DNA from: VRUE01 sp963703895
GTDB taxonomy: Bacteria > Actinomycetota > Thermoleophilia > Solirubrobacterales > 70-9
Assembly (NCBI GenBank): GCA_963703895.1
Contig: CAVPFX010000002.1
Span: 496,001-560,000 of the forward strand
Reading direction: 5' to 3'
DNA: 64,000 bases
The notes under the pieces are model-generated. The model worked only from the letters and a program-made list of their open reading frames with translations, did not search any database and was not told where the DNA came from. Made by a program: the position numbers and the translations under genes. Position 1 is the stretch's first letter, and every line of letters begins with the position of its first letter. Below, piece after piece: positions 34,299-43,614 of this stretch.

Positions 34299-34709
34299 TC
34301 AGTCGTCGGAGGGACGCTCCCACATGACCTCCCGGACGTCGATCCACTCGTAGAGCGGCTCCCCGCCCGGGCCGGGCTCGGAGGAGACGTAGGCCGCGAG
34401 CTCAACCGCACGCTCGTGCGAATCGACGTCGATCATCCACCAGCCGGCGATCAGGTCGCTGGTCTCGGGGTGCGGGCCGTCGGTGGTGACGGGGGCGGCG
34501 TCCGGGCCGCCATAGCGCACCCAGGTGCGCGCCGGCGCGAGTGCCCGCGCGTCGACGTACTCGCCGTTCTCCTCGAGCAGCTCGCTGACGTGATTCTGGA
34601 AGGCCATATGCGCCTCCACGTCCTCGGGGGCCCACTGGTCGATCGGGGGCACGGGACGGTGTGACTCCGGGCCGCCGCGGTAGTGCTTGAGCAGCAGGTA
34701 CTTCGGCAT
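34299..34709 (-). CDS. DGPF/YciI-related protein, ECF42 partner
   Basis: 136 aa. Dimeric alpha/beta barrel of the YCII family with the DGP-H variant of the DGPF motif (VTTDGPHPET) and LIAGWWMIDVDS. DGPF proteins are the conserved genomic partners and targets of ECF42 sigma factors; their reaction is unknown. First gene of the DGPF-ECF42 operon, downstream of an ECF-like promoter at 34758-34784. Confidence 0.88.
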   Translation of the reverse strand: MPKYLLLKHYRGGPESHRPVPPIDQWAPEDVEAHMAFQNHVSELLEENGEYVDARALAPARTWVRYGGPDAAPVTTDGPHPETSDLIAGWWMIDVDSHERAVELAAYVSSEPGPGGEPLYEWIDVREVMWERPSDD

Positions 34710-34757
34710 CGTTGTCTCCTTATGTCGTGGGCTGCCTGTTGTGGCCCTTCACCTGTG

Positions 34758-34784
34758 AGCGGAGCCCGCCGACGCTTCTCGACA
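34758..34784 (-). promoter_or_regulatory. Candidate ECF42-type promoter of the DGPF-sigma operon
   Basis: On the minus strand TGTCGA (34779-34784), 17 bases, then CGCT (34758-34761), about 50 bases before the DGPF start. Same geometry as the sites at 45217-45243 and 55416-55442; the -10 differs by one transition pair (CGCT for CGTC). Confidence 0.6.
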
Positions 34785-34828
34785 TGGAATCAATACCCGG
34801 CTCGGGAACGTCGCATAGGCGAGGGCGC

Positions 34829-37161
34829 TCAGTCGAGGCGAATCTGGAGCGGCTTCAGGTCGAGCGGCTGGAGTGCCGCCGGGTTGCCACTCTCCGTGGC
34901 CGCCTTGACGATCTTGGTCTCGAAGTCGTCGATCAAGTCCTCCGCCTGCGCCTCGGACAGCAAGTGAGGCGTCGCTCCGCTGCCATCGATGAGCTTCCCG
35001 GCGGAACCGCTCGAACGCGTCCGCGCTGCCGACCGCCGCCAGCACACGTGGCTCGCCGTCGTCCGGGTGGTTCATGACGTCGAAGGTGAGCACCCCCTCC
35101 TTCGGCTCGGCCCGAGCGATCGCTTCGAAGGCGTCAGCCGCGTCGCTCAGGCTCGGCCACCCATATGCCTCGACCGACAGCTTCAGGATCTCGGCACCGT
35201 CGCGGCTGAGCGTCGCATGCCAGCCCTCAGCAGAGCGCCTCAGCTCCCGCGCCATCGGCTCGCGGAGGAGCCTGCCCAGCATCTGGCGGGAACCCTCGAT
35301 GTGAACGATGACGCCGGCTGCCTCCGCGTCGCCCTGACCGAGAGCGGAAAGAGCGGCATAGCTGAATAGATGGACCGTCTCCGAGAGGGCAATGGCCCCG
35401 AGCATCTCGCGGTGCCGCTCGAGCGAGAACAGCAGGCGAATCTGCTCACTCACGCCGACGAACTTCACTTTCAAGGCGAGCAAGCGGTCCCCCGGCGGGA
35501 CGAACGCCTCCCAGGAGGTTTCGACCGTGTCGTCTTCCCCGGCCTCGCTCCTGGCGAACGTCGCCGGCAGGGTCGCGGTATGCAAGGGAATCAGGGTGAC
35601 GGACTTATTCATGACTTCGCGGATCTCCCCTTCGGTGACCCAGACCCCATCGGCGATGAAGCGGGCCCTTTCGAGGGCGAGCTGTTGCGGGGAGATCTCG
35701 GGCGGCGGGCCGGCCTCCGGGTAGGCGCCGATCGCGGTCCACAGCTCCTCCCAGAACCCGGGCGGTCGGGCATAGCGGAAGAGGAGCATCTCGCGCAGGC
35801 GAAACCACTGCCGCACACTCTCCGGCGGCCCCTCGCCGCCAAAAAGGAGGCGAGGATCGATTTCGTCCACCGGCAGACCGGCGATGGCGCTGCCGCTTTC
35901 CGACATGCCGGTGGGAAAGTCGTAGCCGAGCTCATGGCGAGCTTCCAGCAGGCTCTGTTGAATCGAGAGCACGCTCTCGAAGTGATTCCGCAGCGCCGGA
36001 TGCGGATTCACCTCGCGATTGTGCCGGCGCACCTTTCTCAGGTACAGGACCGAATGGCCGAGTGTCTCGCGGCTTCCCCGAATCCCGAACTCCTTTTCCT
36101 GCTGCTCGGCGTCCACCCCATCGAGGAACTTGACGGCGTCGATCGTCGTGTTGCCCTCTTGCAGATAGGCGACGAGTGCGTTCAGCGCGATCACCAGGCG
36201 CAACATCGGACTCGCGTTCGCCTGACCTTCGGGGCGGCTCTCCGGCGGCGCGTGCAGCGCGTACCAGCAGACGATCGCCATGGCCTTGAGGGCGACGACG
36301 AGGCCGCCCGCACCGCGCTTCTCGACGAGATCGACGAAGTTCTTGCCGCCCTGCAGCTCGGCGAACAGGTCGAGGAGGAAGCGGTAGTCGGGGAACGCCT
36401 CGCGCGGCGTGTAGAACGTCTCGAGGAAGAGGGCGATGTCGGCCGCGGCCGCGTCGTCCCCGCCGAGGCGGGTGAGCAGGAAGAGGGCGGTGTGCGCGAC
36501 AGCGCGCGTCTCGAGGATCGTCAGAGGCTTCAGGTAGGCGCCCCCGGTATCGGGAATGCTCACCGTCGGCAGCAGTTCGTGGATCGTCACCAGATCGAGC
36601 TTCCCGGCCGGCGAGGGGCAGTGACCCAGGCGTGCCCATCCAGCCGGGCTGGACGTGTTTCGGCGAGGCGCCGCGGACCGAGTCGAACCAACGGACGCGC
36701 GCGTAGAGCGTCTCAACGCCGCCGCTGACGACGAGCTGGTCGGCGAGGGGCGGGATGTCGCGCAGCGGCATCTCCGCGTTGGTCCTCTCCAGCTCGGCGA
36801 CCAGCTCGGCCGATTCGAGCAGCAGGCCTATGGTCTCCAGGCACGCCCTGCCGTGGAAGGCGACGCCGAACGGCGTGGTGAGGAAATCGAGCCGGTGGAC
36901 GAGCTCGTGGTTGTCGAAGCCGGCGTAGGCGAGCACCTCCATGCGATCGTCGGGCTCCAGAGAGAGATAGAGGCCCATCACCTCTGGGCTCAGCGGCTCG
37001 GCGTCGAGCAGGTCTCCCAGGCCCTGCGGCCAGACGGTCGCGATGAAGTCGCGGGCGGGTGCCGAGAGCGCGAGCTCGAGGTCGAGCTCCGTGCCGAGGG
37101 CGAGGGTGTGTGGGGCGAACTCGGCGGTGCTAAGCGCCGTCTTAAGCTGCCGGAGGCCCAT
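34829..37161 (-). CDS. Large unrecognised protein, interrupted by two frameshifts
   Basis: Three frames join into one protein: MGLRQLKTALSTAEF... from ATG 37161, a middle frame from about 36640 (KLDLVTIHELLPTVSIPDTGG) and a C-terminal frame from about 35010 (GKLIDGSGATPHLLSEAQAEDLIDDF, stop 34829). The span is consistent with two single-base insertions and a ~776-aa product. Helical, no Walker, nuclease or membrane motif found. It overlaps by 20 bases the upstream small membrane gene (37142-37606), so the two act as a unit. No function is proposed. Confidence 0.55.
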
Positions 37162-37606
37162 CCGGCTCTGCCTTGGCCCAGTTGCAGAACCCGGGCAAGC
37201 CAACCGCGAGGATGTAGCCCGCTACGGCAATCGCAATCGCGACTGCAATTGCCGGTAGCCCGAGCGAGGCCATGATCAGCGCGACGAGGGCGCTGGCGGA
37301 CATATTGCCCTCGCCGCTGAGACGGCGCCGAAGCTCGCTGCCGGAATCGCAGAGGCTGTCCCTGCCCGCGATCGAGATCGCCTGCCACAGCGTCTTGCCA
37401 TCGCGCTTTTCGTTGAGCGAGAAGCCCAAGCCCGGCTCGGCGCCGACCGGCAGCAGATCGCTCGGCTGATAGCCGCCATCGGTGAGCTCGGCGATCGCAA
37501 CGTCGAGCGACTCGTAGACGGGGGCGAGCGCACCGTCCTCCTGGTCCACCGCCCGCGCAAGCTGCTCCGCCGCTGCTCCCGCAGCTTTCAGCTCGTTTTC
37601 ATTCAT
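37142..37606 (-). CDS. Small membrane protein upstream of the 776-aa gene
   Basis: 154 aa. Helical soluble N-terminus (about 1-100) followed by one long hydrophobic stretch of two adjacent helices (SASALVALIMASLGLPAIAVAIAIAVAGYILAVG in outline; about residues 100-135) and a short hydrophilic end with one Cys. ATG 37606. The stop lies inside the next gene, giving a coupled pair. Unknown family. Confidence 0.65.
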   Translation of the reverse strand: MNENELKAAGAAAEQLARAVDQEDGALAPVYESLDVAIAELTDGGYQPSDLLPVGAEPGLGFSLNEKRDGKTLWQAISIAGRDSLCDSGSELRRRLSGEGNMSASALVALIMASLGLPAIAVAIAIAVAGYILAVGLPGFCNWAKAEPDGPPAA

Positions 37607-37671
37607 CTCAAACCGAGGCGTGTATATCAGACATCCTGAGTAAAGAAGTCGGTTGCCATAGGATTTGCGCC

Positions 37672-38076
37672 GTGCCGTTCACTCTCAGGAACCTCAAGGA
37701 GGATGTGGACGACGTCGGGTCTAACTTCGACGGCTCGCCGGACCTGGAGTTCCGCTTGGCGACCCAGGCGCTCGAGCTAGAGCGGTCCGGCTTGGGTTAC
37801 CAGCGCGTCCCGCCCGGCTATCGCTTTCCTTACGGCCACACGCATAAGAAGCAGGAGGAGGTGTACGTGGTCCTGCGCGGGAGTGGGCGGATGAAGCTCG
37901 ACGACGAGATCGTCGAGCTGGGGGAATGGGACGCGGTGCGCGTCTCGCCCGGTACGTGGCGAGGCTACGAGGCCGGGCCGGAGGGCCTCGAGATTCTCGT
38001 CATCGGCGCCCCCAATCTCGGCGAGGATCCGCGCGGAGACGTCGATGGCCAGCGCGACTGGTGGGCTGACCAGTAG
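37672..38076 (+). CDS. Cupin-domain protein
   Basis: 134 aa. Single cupin: PYGHTHKKQEEVYVVLRGSG carries the His-x-His...Glu metal ligands; the second motif follows in SPGTWRGYEAGPEG. Reaction unknown. GTG 37672. The stop overlaps the next start (TAGTG), so it is coupled to the VOC protein. Confidence 0.85.
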   Translation: MPFTLRNLKEDVDDVGSNFDGSPDLEFRLATQALELERSGLGYQRVPPGYRFPYGHTHKKQEEVYVVLRGSGRMKLDDEIVELGEWDAVRVSPGTWRGYEAGPEGLEILVIGAPNLGEDPRGDVDGQRDWWADQ

Positions 38077-38513
38077 TGGGGATCCAGCGCATGGAGCACA
38101 TCGGCGTTGTCGTCGAGGACCTCGAGGCGGCGACCGCGTTCTTCGTCGCGCTCGGGCTCGAAATAGATGGTGAAACGTCCGTCGAGGGGAGCTTGGTGGA
38201 CCGCATCAACGGGCTCGAGGGAGTGCGCGCGGACATCGTCATGCTGCGGACCCCGGGTGACGGCAGCAAGCTCGAGCTGGCCAAGTACCGCACGCCCCCG
38301 TACGAGGGCGACGAGACGCCGGCGCCGCCCAATGCCCCGGGCATCCGCCACCTCCTCTTCCTCGTCGACGACGTCGAGGCGTCGCTCGCCGCCCTGCGAG
38401 CGCATGGCGGCGAGCTGGTCGGGGAGCTGGTGAACTACGAGGACATCTATCGGCTCTGTTACGTCCGCGGCCCGGCGGGGATCATCGTCGAGCTGGCGGA
38501 GAAGATCGGCTGA
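38076..38513 (+). CDS. VOC (glyoxalase/bleomycin-resistance) superfamily protein
   Basis: 145 aa, paired beta-alpha-beta-beta-beta units: MEHIGVVVEDLEAATAFFVALGL and IRHLLFLVDDVEASLAALRAHGG. Candidate metal ligands are His of EHIG, Glu of SKLEL, His of IRHL and Glu of IVELAE. Substrate unknown. The GTG at 38076 overlaps the cupin stop. Two-gene operon with the cupin. Confidence 0.85.
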   Translation: MGIQRMEHIGVVVEDLEAATAFFVALGLEIDGETSVEGSLVDRINGLEGVRADIVMLRTPGDGSKLELAKYRTPPYEGDETPAPPNAPGIRHLLFLVDDVEASLAALRAHGGELVGELVNYEDIYRLCYVRGPAGIIVELAEKIG

Positions 38514-38559
38514 GGACTCCAGCCGGTAACGCTTTCCTCCTCCGCGACCAATAAGGGGC

Positions 38560-39217
38560 ATGGAGACAGAGGAAGCGGTGCCGACGGCGCCGAGCGCGCT
38601 CAGTCGCAGCCTGCGTGTGGTTGCCGCCCGCGGGCGCGGCGTCGGCGCCGAGCAGTTGCGCTGGATCGGTACCGATCCCGACCTGTTCGAGGCGTTCTAC
38701 CGCGAGCAGGTGCGAGGACCTGCAGCGGTTCGTCGCCCGCCGGGTCGGGGACCGCGAGCGGGCCGCCGACCTGACCGCGGAGATCTTTCTCGCCGCGATC
38801 GACTCGGCCCACCGTTACCGGCCACGGAGCGGCACGCCGAAGGCGTGGCTTTACGGGATCGCCCGCGCTCTCGTCGCCAACGACCGCCGCCGACGCGGTC
38901 GCGAGCGGGCGCGGGAGGAGCGGTTTCGCGGCAGCGCCCTGCTCGACGAGGAGGACGCGGCGCGGATGGATGCACGGATCGACGCCGCCGCCCAGTCGCG
39001 TCGCCTCTACGAAGCGATGGACCGCCTTCCCGAAGCGGAGCGGGCGGTGCTGGAGCTGGTGGCGATCGACGAGCTGACCGTGGCCGAGGCGGCGGCCGTG
39101 GTCGGCGTGCGAGCGGGCACCGCCCGCGTGCGCCTGTACCGGGCGCGGCGCAAGCTGCGCGACGACCTCGAGGCAGCGGCCAACCAACCGAACCCAAGGA
39201 AGGAGGACCGATCGTGA
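38560..39217 (+). CDS. ECF-type sigma factor, interrupted by a one-base insertion
   Basis: The N-terminal frame (ATG 38560) ends its sense at FEAFYREQV; the protein continues in the next frame with EDLQRFVARRVGDRERAADLTAEIFL (sigma2) and DRLPEAERAVLELVAIDELTVAEAAAVVGVRAGTARVRLYRARRKL (sigma4). Deleting one base near 38710-38713 restores a 218-aa ECF sigma factor. Followed by coupled GTGA overlap with an anti-sigma-like membrane protein gene, a typical arrangement. Confidence 0.8.
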
Positions 39218-40935
39218 GTCCGGAGCAGAAACCGAATCCCGATTTCGAGCAGCGGCTCCTCGCCCGGCTGAAGGCGGTCGTCGCCGAGCGTGGCGCGGCT
39301 TCCGCGGAGGCTGCGGAGGCGCAGGTCGCCCCGCCTGCCTGGCGCCGGCGCGGCCCTCGCCTGGCGTTGGGCGCGGCCACGGCTCTCGCAGCCGTCGCGG
39401 TCGCACTGATCGTCAGTGCTGGCGGCGACAACCCTCCGAGGGCCTTCGCCGTCGAACCGCAGAAGGGCGGCGGAGTCACGATCAAGATCTACAGCCTCGA
39501 AGACGCCTCCGGCCTCGAGGGAGCCCTCGAGGAAGCCGGAATCAAATCCCAGGTGACCTGGCTGCCCGCCGGGAAGGTCTGCCGAGAACCCCACTACACG
39601 ACCTCGGTCGTGCATCTCCCAGGCGGCGGCTCTTTCGGCGGGATGACCATGGGAGGTCCCGGCGGGATCACCATCGGGATCGGAAGCGCCAAGGCAAGCG
39701 CTAAGGCATCGCGCGAAAGCTTCGGGAAGTACAGGCGTGGCGAGATCTCCCAAGACGAAATGCGCGATTTGGTTCCCAACATCAACCTGGACCCCAAAGC
39801 GTTTCGCCCCGATCAGAGCGTCGTTCTCTCCGGAACGCCCGTCCCCTACGACGGCGACCCCGAAGGGGGGAGCATCACGAAGATGGGAGTGGCTGAAGGC
39901 CCGGTCGAACCCTGCAAGCTGGTTCCGGCGCTGCCCAGCGGTTTTGGTGCCTTTGGGCTCAGTGAGGGGGGCGGGTCCGCCTACGCTCCGCGCGGCGACG
40001 AAGCCCTAAGCCAAGCCGCGATCGCCGCCAATCTTCGCCAGGCTGCCATCGCCGCGGAAGCGTCTGACGACCAAGTCGAGGCACCGCCCGCACCTGGGCA
40101 GTTCCTCTACGCGAAGACGATGGAGGTCCACCTCGAAGCCTGGGATCCGGACGGCCCAGCGTCTGGGTCGAGGACGAAGCCGAGGTATTTCACGGATAGG
40201 CAGCTGGGCTCCAAGGGCAACGCGATGCCCGCACTGGTTCCGACGCTGAAGGAAGTCTGGACCGCTACCGACGGCACGACGCGCGAGCGAGAAACCCTCG
40301 GCCGGGTCGACTTTCTCTCGAGCGTCGACCAAGAACGCTGGGAGGAGGCGGGCTCGCCACCGCCCTTTGCCTACGACCCTGACGAACACCATGTGGGCCG
40401 CGACGGCTCCGGGCGCCCGGTGAAGGAGTACGCGTCCAAGGCCTTCAGGGGTCGCCACGAATTCACTTACATGTCCAGACTCTCCCGGCTTCCAACCGAG
40501 CCGGAAGCCCTGCGCCTCGCCATCGAAAACCGCCGCGGTGGGCGCTCGCCGGTCGATCCCTCGCCGGCCGATTCGCCCAGAGGGGGTGCGACGGTCGAAA
40601 GGCTCCTGGAAATCCTCAGCGAACCGATCGCCAGTCCGGCGCTGCGCGCGGCCGCCTTCAACGCCCTCGCTGAAATTCCGGGCATCGGGTTCGAGCGCGA
40701 TGTGGCCGATGTGGCCGGACGCCGGGGAGACGCGATCGGCTGGGTCAGGGAACGCGGATTCGGCCGCAGATTCATCTTCGATCCCCACACCGGCAAGGTC
40801 CTCGCTGAGGCCGAAATGATCCTCGGCCCGAAGGCCATTGACGAGTATGGGGCTCCGGCCGGCACTCCTTTCCGTGAGACCGCCTACCTGCGGTCGGGGA
40901 TCGTCGACTCCACGCACGGGGTGCCGGATGAGTGA
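39214..40935 (+). CDS. Membrane-anchored anti-sigma-like / CU044_5270-type protein
   Basis: 573 aa. Residues about 1-45 are cytosolic; one transmembrane helix at about 49-70 (RLALGAATALAAVAVALIVSAGG); the rest is extracytoplasmic. The exported part has no catalytic motif; segments such as GQFLYAKTMEVHLEA and PALRAAAFNALAEIPGIGFE recall the actinobacterial CU044_5270 family found beside ECF sigma genes. SD aaggaggacc precedes the GTG. It overlaps the sigma gene by 4 bases, so it may sense an envelope signal and hold the sigma factor. Confidence 0.7.
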   Translation: MSPEQKPNPDFEQRLLARLKAVVAERGAASAEAAEAQVAPPAWRRRGPRLALGAATALAAVAVALIVSAGGDNPPRAFAVEPQKGGGVTIKIYSLEDASGLEGALEEAGIKSQVTWLPAGKVCREPHYTTSVVHLPGGGSFGGMTMGGPGGITIGIGSAKASAKASRESFGKYRRGEISQDEMRDLVPNINLDPKAFRPDQSVVLSGTPVPYDGDPEGGSITKMGVAEGPVEPCKLVPALPSGFGAFGLSEGGGSAYAPRGDEALSQAAIAANLRQAAIAAEASDDQVEAPPAPGQFLYAKTMEVHLEAWDPDGPASGSRTKPRYFTDRQLGSKGNAMPALVPTLKEVWTATDGTTRERETLGRVDFLSSVDQERWEEAGSPPPFAYDPDEHHVGRDGSGRPVKEYASKAFRGRHEFTYMSRLSRLPTEPEALRLAIENRRGGRSPVDPSPADSPRGGATVERLLEILSEPIASPALRAAAFNALAEIPGIGFERDVADVAGRRGDAIGWVRERGFGRRFIFDPHTGKVLAEAEMILGPKAIDEYGAPAGTPFRETAYLRSGIVDSTHGVPDE

Positions 40936-42418
40936 TGCACGCACCGTAAAACGCATCACTATTGCCTCCTGCCTCGCGATTGCCCTGCTTGCGACGATTG
41001 CCCCGCCTGCCGGCGCGGCCGCGGCCTCGAACTGGTCCGAACGGCAGCTGCCCCCCAGGCCGGGGGACGAATGGGGGCCGCCGCTCTCCGGGATCTCCTG
41101 CCCGAACGAGTCTCTCTGCATCGCCATCGGCGGCCTCAACACGGTCGCCTTCTCGCAAGCGCCGACCGGCGGCGCCGCCAAGTGGCATGCGGTCAGCCCT
41201 ACCTACGACGAGCCGAGGCAGAGTTGCCTGGAAGATGGGGAATCGGTGTCATTCTGCTCCACCCCCCGCGGATCGCTCAATGGCGTCTCCTGCGCAAGCG
41301 AGAGCCTCTGCGTCGCGGTGGGGTACGAAGGCTCCGTCTATGTCTCGACCGACCCAACCGGCGGTGCGGATGCCTGGTCGGTCGGCGACGTCAACGAAGA
41401 CGGGGATCGCGGCGCCACTCACCTGATCGCGGTCTCCTGTCCCTCACCTGTCCTCTGCGTGGCGGTTTCCGGAGGGTCGAACAATTCCAACGGCGGCAAG
41501 GTGCTGACGTCGACCAACCCGACCGCGGGGCAGTGGCAGGTGACCAGGCTTGGCTCGCTCGATTTCCGCGGTGTCTCCTGCGGGACGCCCTCGCTGTGCG
41601 TCGCCGTCGCTCGTGAAGGCCGGATCTTTACCTCGACCAACCCCACCGGTGGCGCCTCGGCGTGGACGGAAGCGGGGACCCCGGGCGGGCCTGGTGACTT
41701 GGAAGGAGTCGCCTGCGTATCGACCCTGCTCTGTGCAGCCGGCAACCTGACCGGCAACATCCTCACCTCGACCGACCCCACCGCCGCCGCCAGCTGGAGC
41801 GAGGCAGACGCCGGCGGCTCGGTGCAGATCACCGGCGTCTCCTGTCCCACCGCAAGTCGCTGCGTGGCGGTCGACAACAACGGCGACGTTCTTACCTCGA
41901 CCGATCCAACGAGAGGCGCCGGCTCCTGGCATTTCGAGAACCTCGTTCCCTTCCGACCCACCGAGAATGGGAAAGAAATGCAGCCGCCGCGGAACGCGCT
42001 CTTCGCGGCCTCCTGCGCCTCGACCTCGCTCTGTGCCCTGGCCGGCCCTGACGGTCGTATCTTCACCGCCACCGATCCGTTCTCGATCTCGGGCAATCCG
42101 CCCGGTAAGCGTCGAGCTCGCAAGGCTCGCCGGCGCCCCCGCACGGTCCTCGTCTTCGCCGAACACTTTTGGAAGGTCATAGTCACGCGCCGCCATCGCG
42201 TTCGCGCCCGCTTTCGCTTCTACTCGCCGACCGGGGCCAGGGAATTCGAGTGCAAGCCCGACCGCGGTCGCTACCGCCCCTGTGACTCGCCGCTGCGCTA
42301 CTGGGTCCCGTACGGCCGACACGCGCTGCGCGTGCGCGCCATCGGCCCGACCGGGCTGCGCGGCCCGGCGGCGATCAAGCATTTCCGCGTGCGGGCGCCG
42401 ATCGGGCATCGCCACTAG
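40928..42418 (+). CDS. Secreted Cys-paired repeat protein (beta-propeller-like) with C-terminal Ig-like domain
   Basis: 496 aa with signal peptide (ITIASCLAIALLATIAPPAGAAA). Seven repeats each carry a Cys pair five to six residues apart (SCPNESLCIAIG, SCASESLCVAVG, SCGTPSLCVAVA, ACVSTLLCAAGN, SCPTASRCVAVD and others) followed by TSTDPTGG, consistent with disulfide-braced propeller blades. The C-terminal ~100 residues are a basic Ig-like domain. Third gene of the sigma operon: ATG overlaps the preceding stop by 8 bases, so the surface protein is probably under the same control. Confidence 0.75.
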   Translation: MSDARTVKRITIASCLAIALLATIAPPAGAAAASNWSERQLPPRPGDEWGPPLSGISCPNESLCIAIGGLNTVAFSQAPTGGAAKWHAVSPTYDEPRQSCLEDGESVSFCSTPRGSLNGVSCASESLCVAVGYEGSVYVSTDPTGGADAWSVGDVNEDGDRGATHLIAVSCPSPVLCVAVSGGSNNSNGGKVLTSTNPTAGQWQVTRLGSLDFRGVSCGTPSLCVAVAREGRIFTSTNPTGGASAWTEAGTPGGPGDLEGVACVSTLLCAAGNLTGNILTSTDPTAAASWSEADAGGSVQITGVSCPTASRCVAVDNNGDVLTSTDPTRGAGSWHFENLVPFRPTENGKEMQPPRNALFAASCASTSLCALAGPDGRIFTATDPFSISGNPPGKRRARKARRRPRTVLVFAEHFWKVIVTRRHRVRARFRFYSPTGAREFECKPDRGRYRPCDSPLRYWVPYGRHALRVRAIGPTGLRGPAAIKHFRVRAPIGHRH

Positions 42419-42532
42419 CGAGCAATAGTGAACGTCTGCCCTGAGAGGGCGGGCTGGCCGAAACTGTTCGCCGGCGGAACCTCGGGGAGGGGTATCGGTG
42501 GAGCCCTGCGGCCGCATGTTTACCTTTGAGTT

Positions 42533-43609
42533 ATGAAGCTCGGGCGTAACGCACTTTGCCACTGCGAAAGCGGTCTCAAGTACAAGAAGTGCTGTGAAGA
42601 AAGCGACAAGCAGCCTGCCCCCTCGCCTGCGCGCGATACCGATGGGCGGCTAGTTGGCCGCGAGTTCATCGAGACCCCTTGGGAGGCCTCGAGCAAGGTC
42701 GTCCGCGTGGTCGGTGACAGAATCGCAATCAGCGACCCCCACATCACTCGTCACGAATTTTTCCTTGACCATCTCTATCGAGAGCTGGGTCAAGACTGGT
42801 GGGAAGCGCAACAGAAACTTCCGGAGACAAAACGCCATCCCATCGAGCGTTGGTGGAACCTGATGAGGGAGCTCCAAGCCGGGAAAGTAGAGGGCTTTGA
42901 AGTGCGTCAAGAAGGAAAGCGCCTTTACACGGCCGCTTTGCCAGGTGACGCTAAGGCGCTCCTATGCCTTGCCTACGACTCTTACACCCTCGGGCATGCC
43001 TTCGCTCTTCCTTCAGCTCTCCTGGCTCGCCTTCGACACAAAGACCAGTTTCAAGGAGCGCGTTATGAGACTGCGATTGCAGCAGTTTTTGTCAGGGCGG
43101 GCTTCGAGATCGAGTGGATCACCGACACCAGTCGTAAACTCCCCGAGTTCATCGCTCGGCGTGAAAAAATCGAGATAGCCGTGGAGGCGAAGAGCCGCCA
43201 TCGGAGCGGAATACTTGGGCGACCAGGCCAACCGCCCGACATTGGCTCTCTCGATATTGATGTGAAGAATCTGCTGGAGCGTGCTCTGGAAAAGAAAACG
43301 GATAGGCGACCATACGTAGTTTGCCTTGATTTGAACTTGCCCATCGTCGAGACCGTATCTGCGGAGGACTGGATCTCTGCCTTGGAAGAGAAAGTTCTTG
43401 GGCATTACGGCCACGAGACCACTGGAGAGCGAGAACCATTCTCGGTTGTCCTATTCACCAACTACTCTTGGCACTGGCAGAGGCAACAGGCCGCAAGCAA
43501 CCCGCTCCAGGTCGCAGTTCGCGCCAATAAGGCCGAGGTGCCTCTCCCGCTCAAGGAGCTAACTCCGATAGCCGAGGCCGTTTTCCAGTACGGCGACCTG
43601 CCGAACTAG
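42533..43609 (+). CDS. SEC-C zinc motif protein with PD-(D/E)XK-like domain
   Basis: 358 aa. N-terminal SEC-C motif (CHCESGLKYKKCC, residues 9-21) binds zinc. Residues about 175-225 look like a nuclease core: GARYETAIAAVFVRAGF, then LPEFIARREKIEIAVEAKSR (E-x-K after a strand), with the usual Asp position occupied by Glu. Codon use and GC are lower than the flanks, pointing to transfer. It converges with the HEPN-like gene 5 bases away. A defence role is inferred from fold and context only. Confidence 0.6.
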   Translation: MKLGRNALCHCESGLKYKKCCEESDKQPAPSPARDTDGRLVGREFIETPWEASSKVVRVVGDRIAISDPHITRHEFFLDHLYRELGQDWWEAQQKLPETKRHPIERWWNLMRELQAGKVEGFEVRQEGKRLYTAALPGDAKALLCLAYDSYTLGHAFALPSALLARLRHKDQFQGARYETAIAAVFVRAGFEIEWITDTSRKLPEFIARREKIEIAVEAKSRHRSGILGRPGQPPDIGSLDIDVKNLLERALEKKTDRRPYVVCLDLNLPIVETVSAEDWISALEEKVLGHYGHETTGEREPFSVVLFTNYSWHWQRQQAASNPLQVAVRANKAEVPLPLKELTPIAEAVFQYGDLPN

Positions 43610-43614
43610 GGCGG

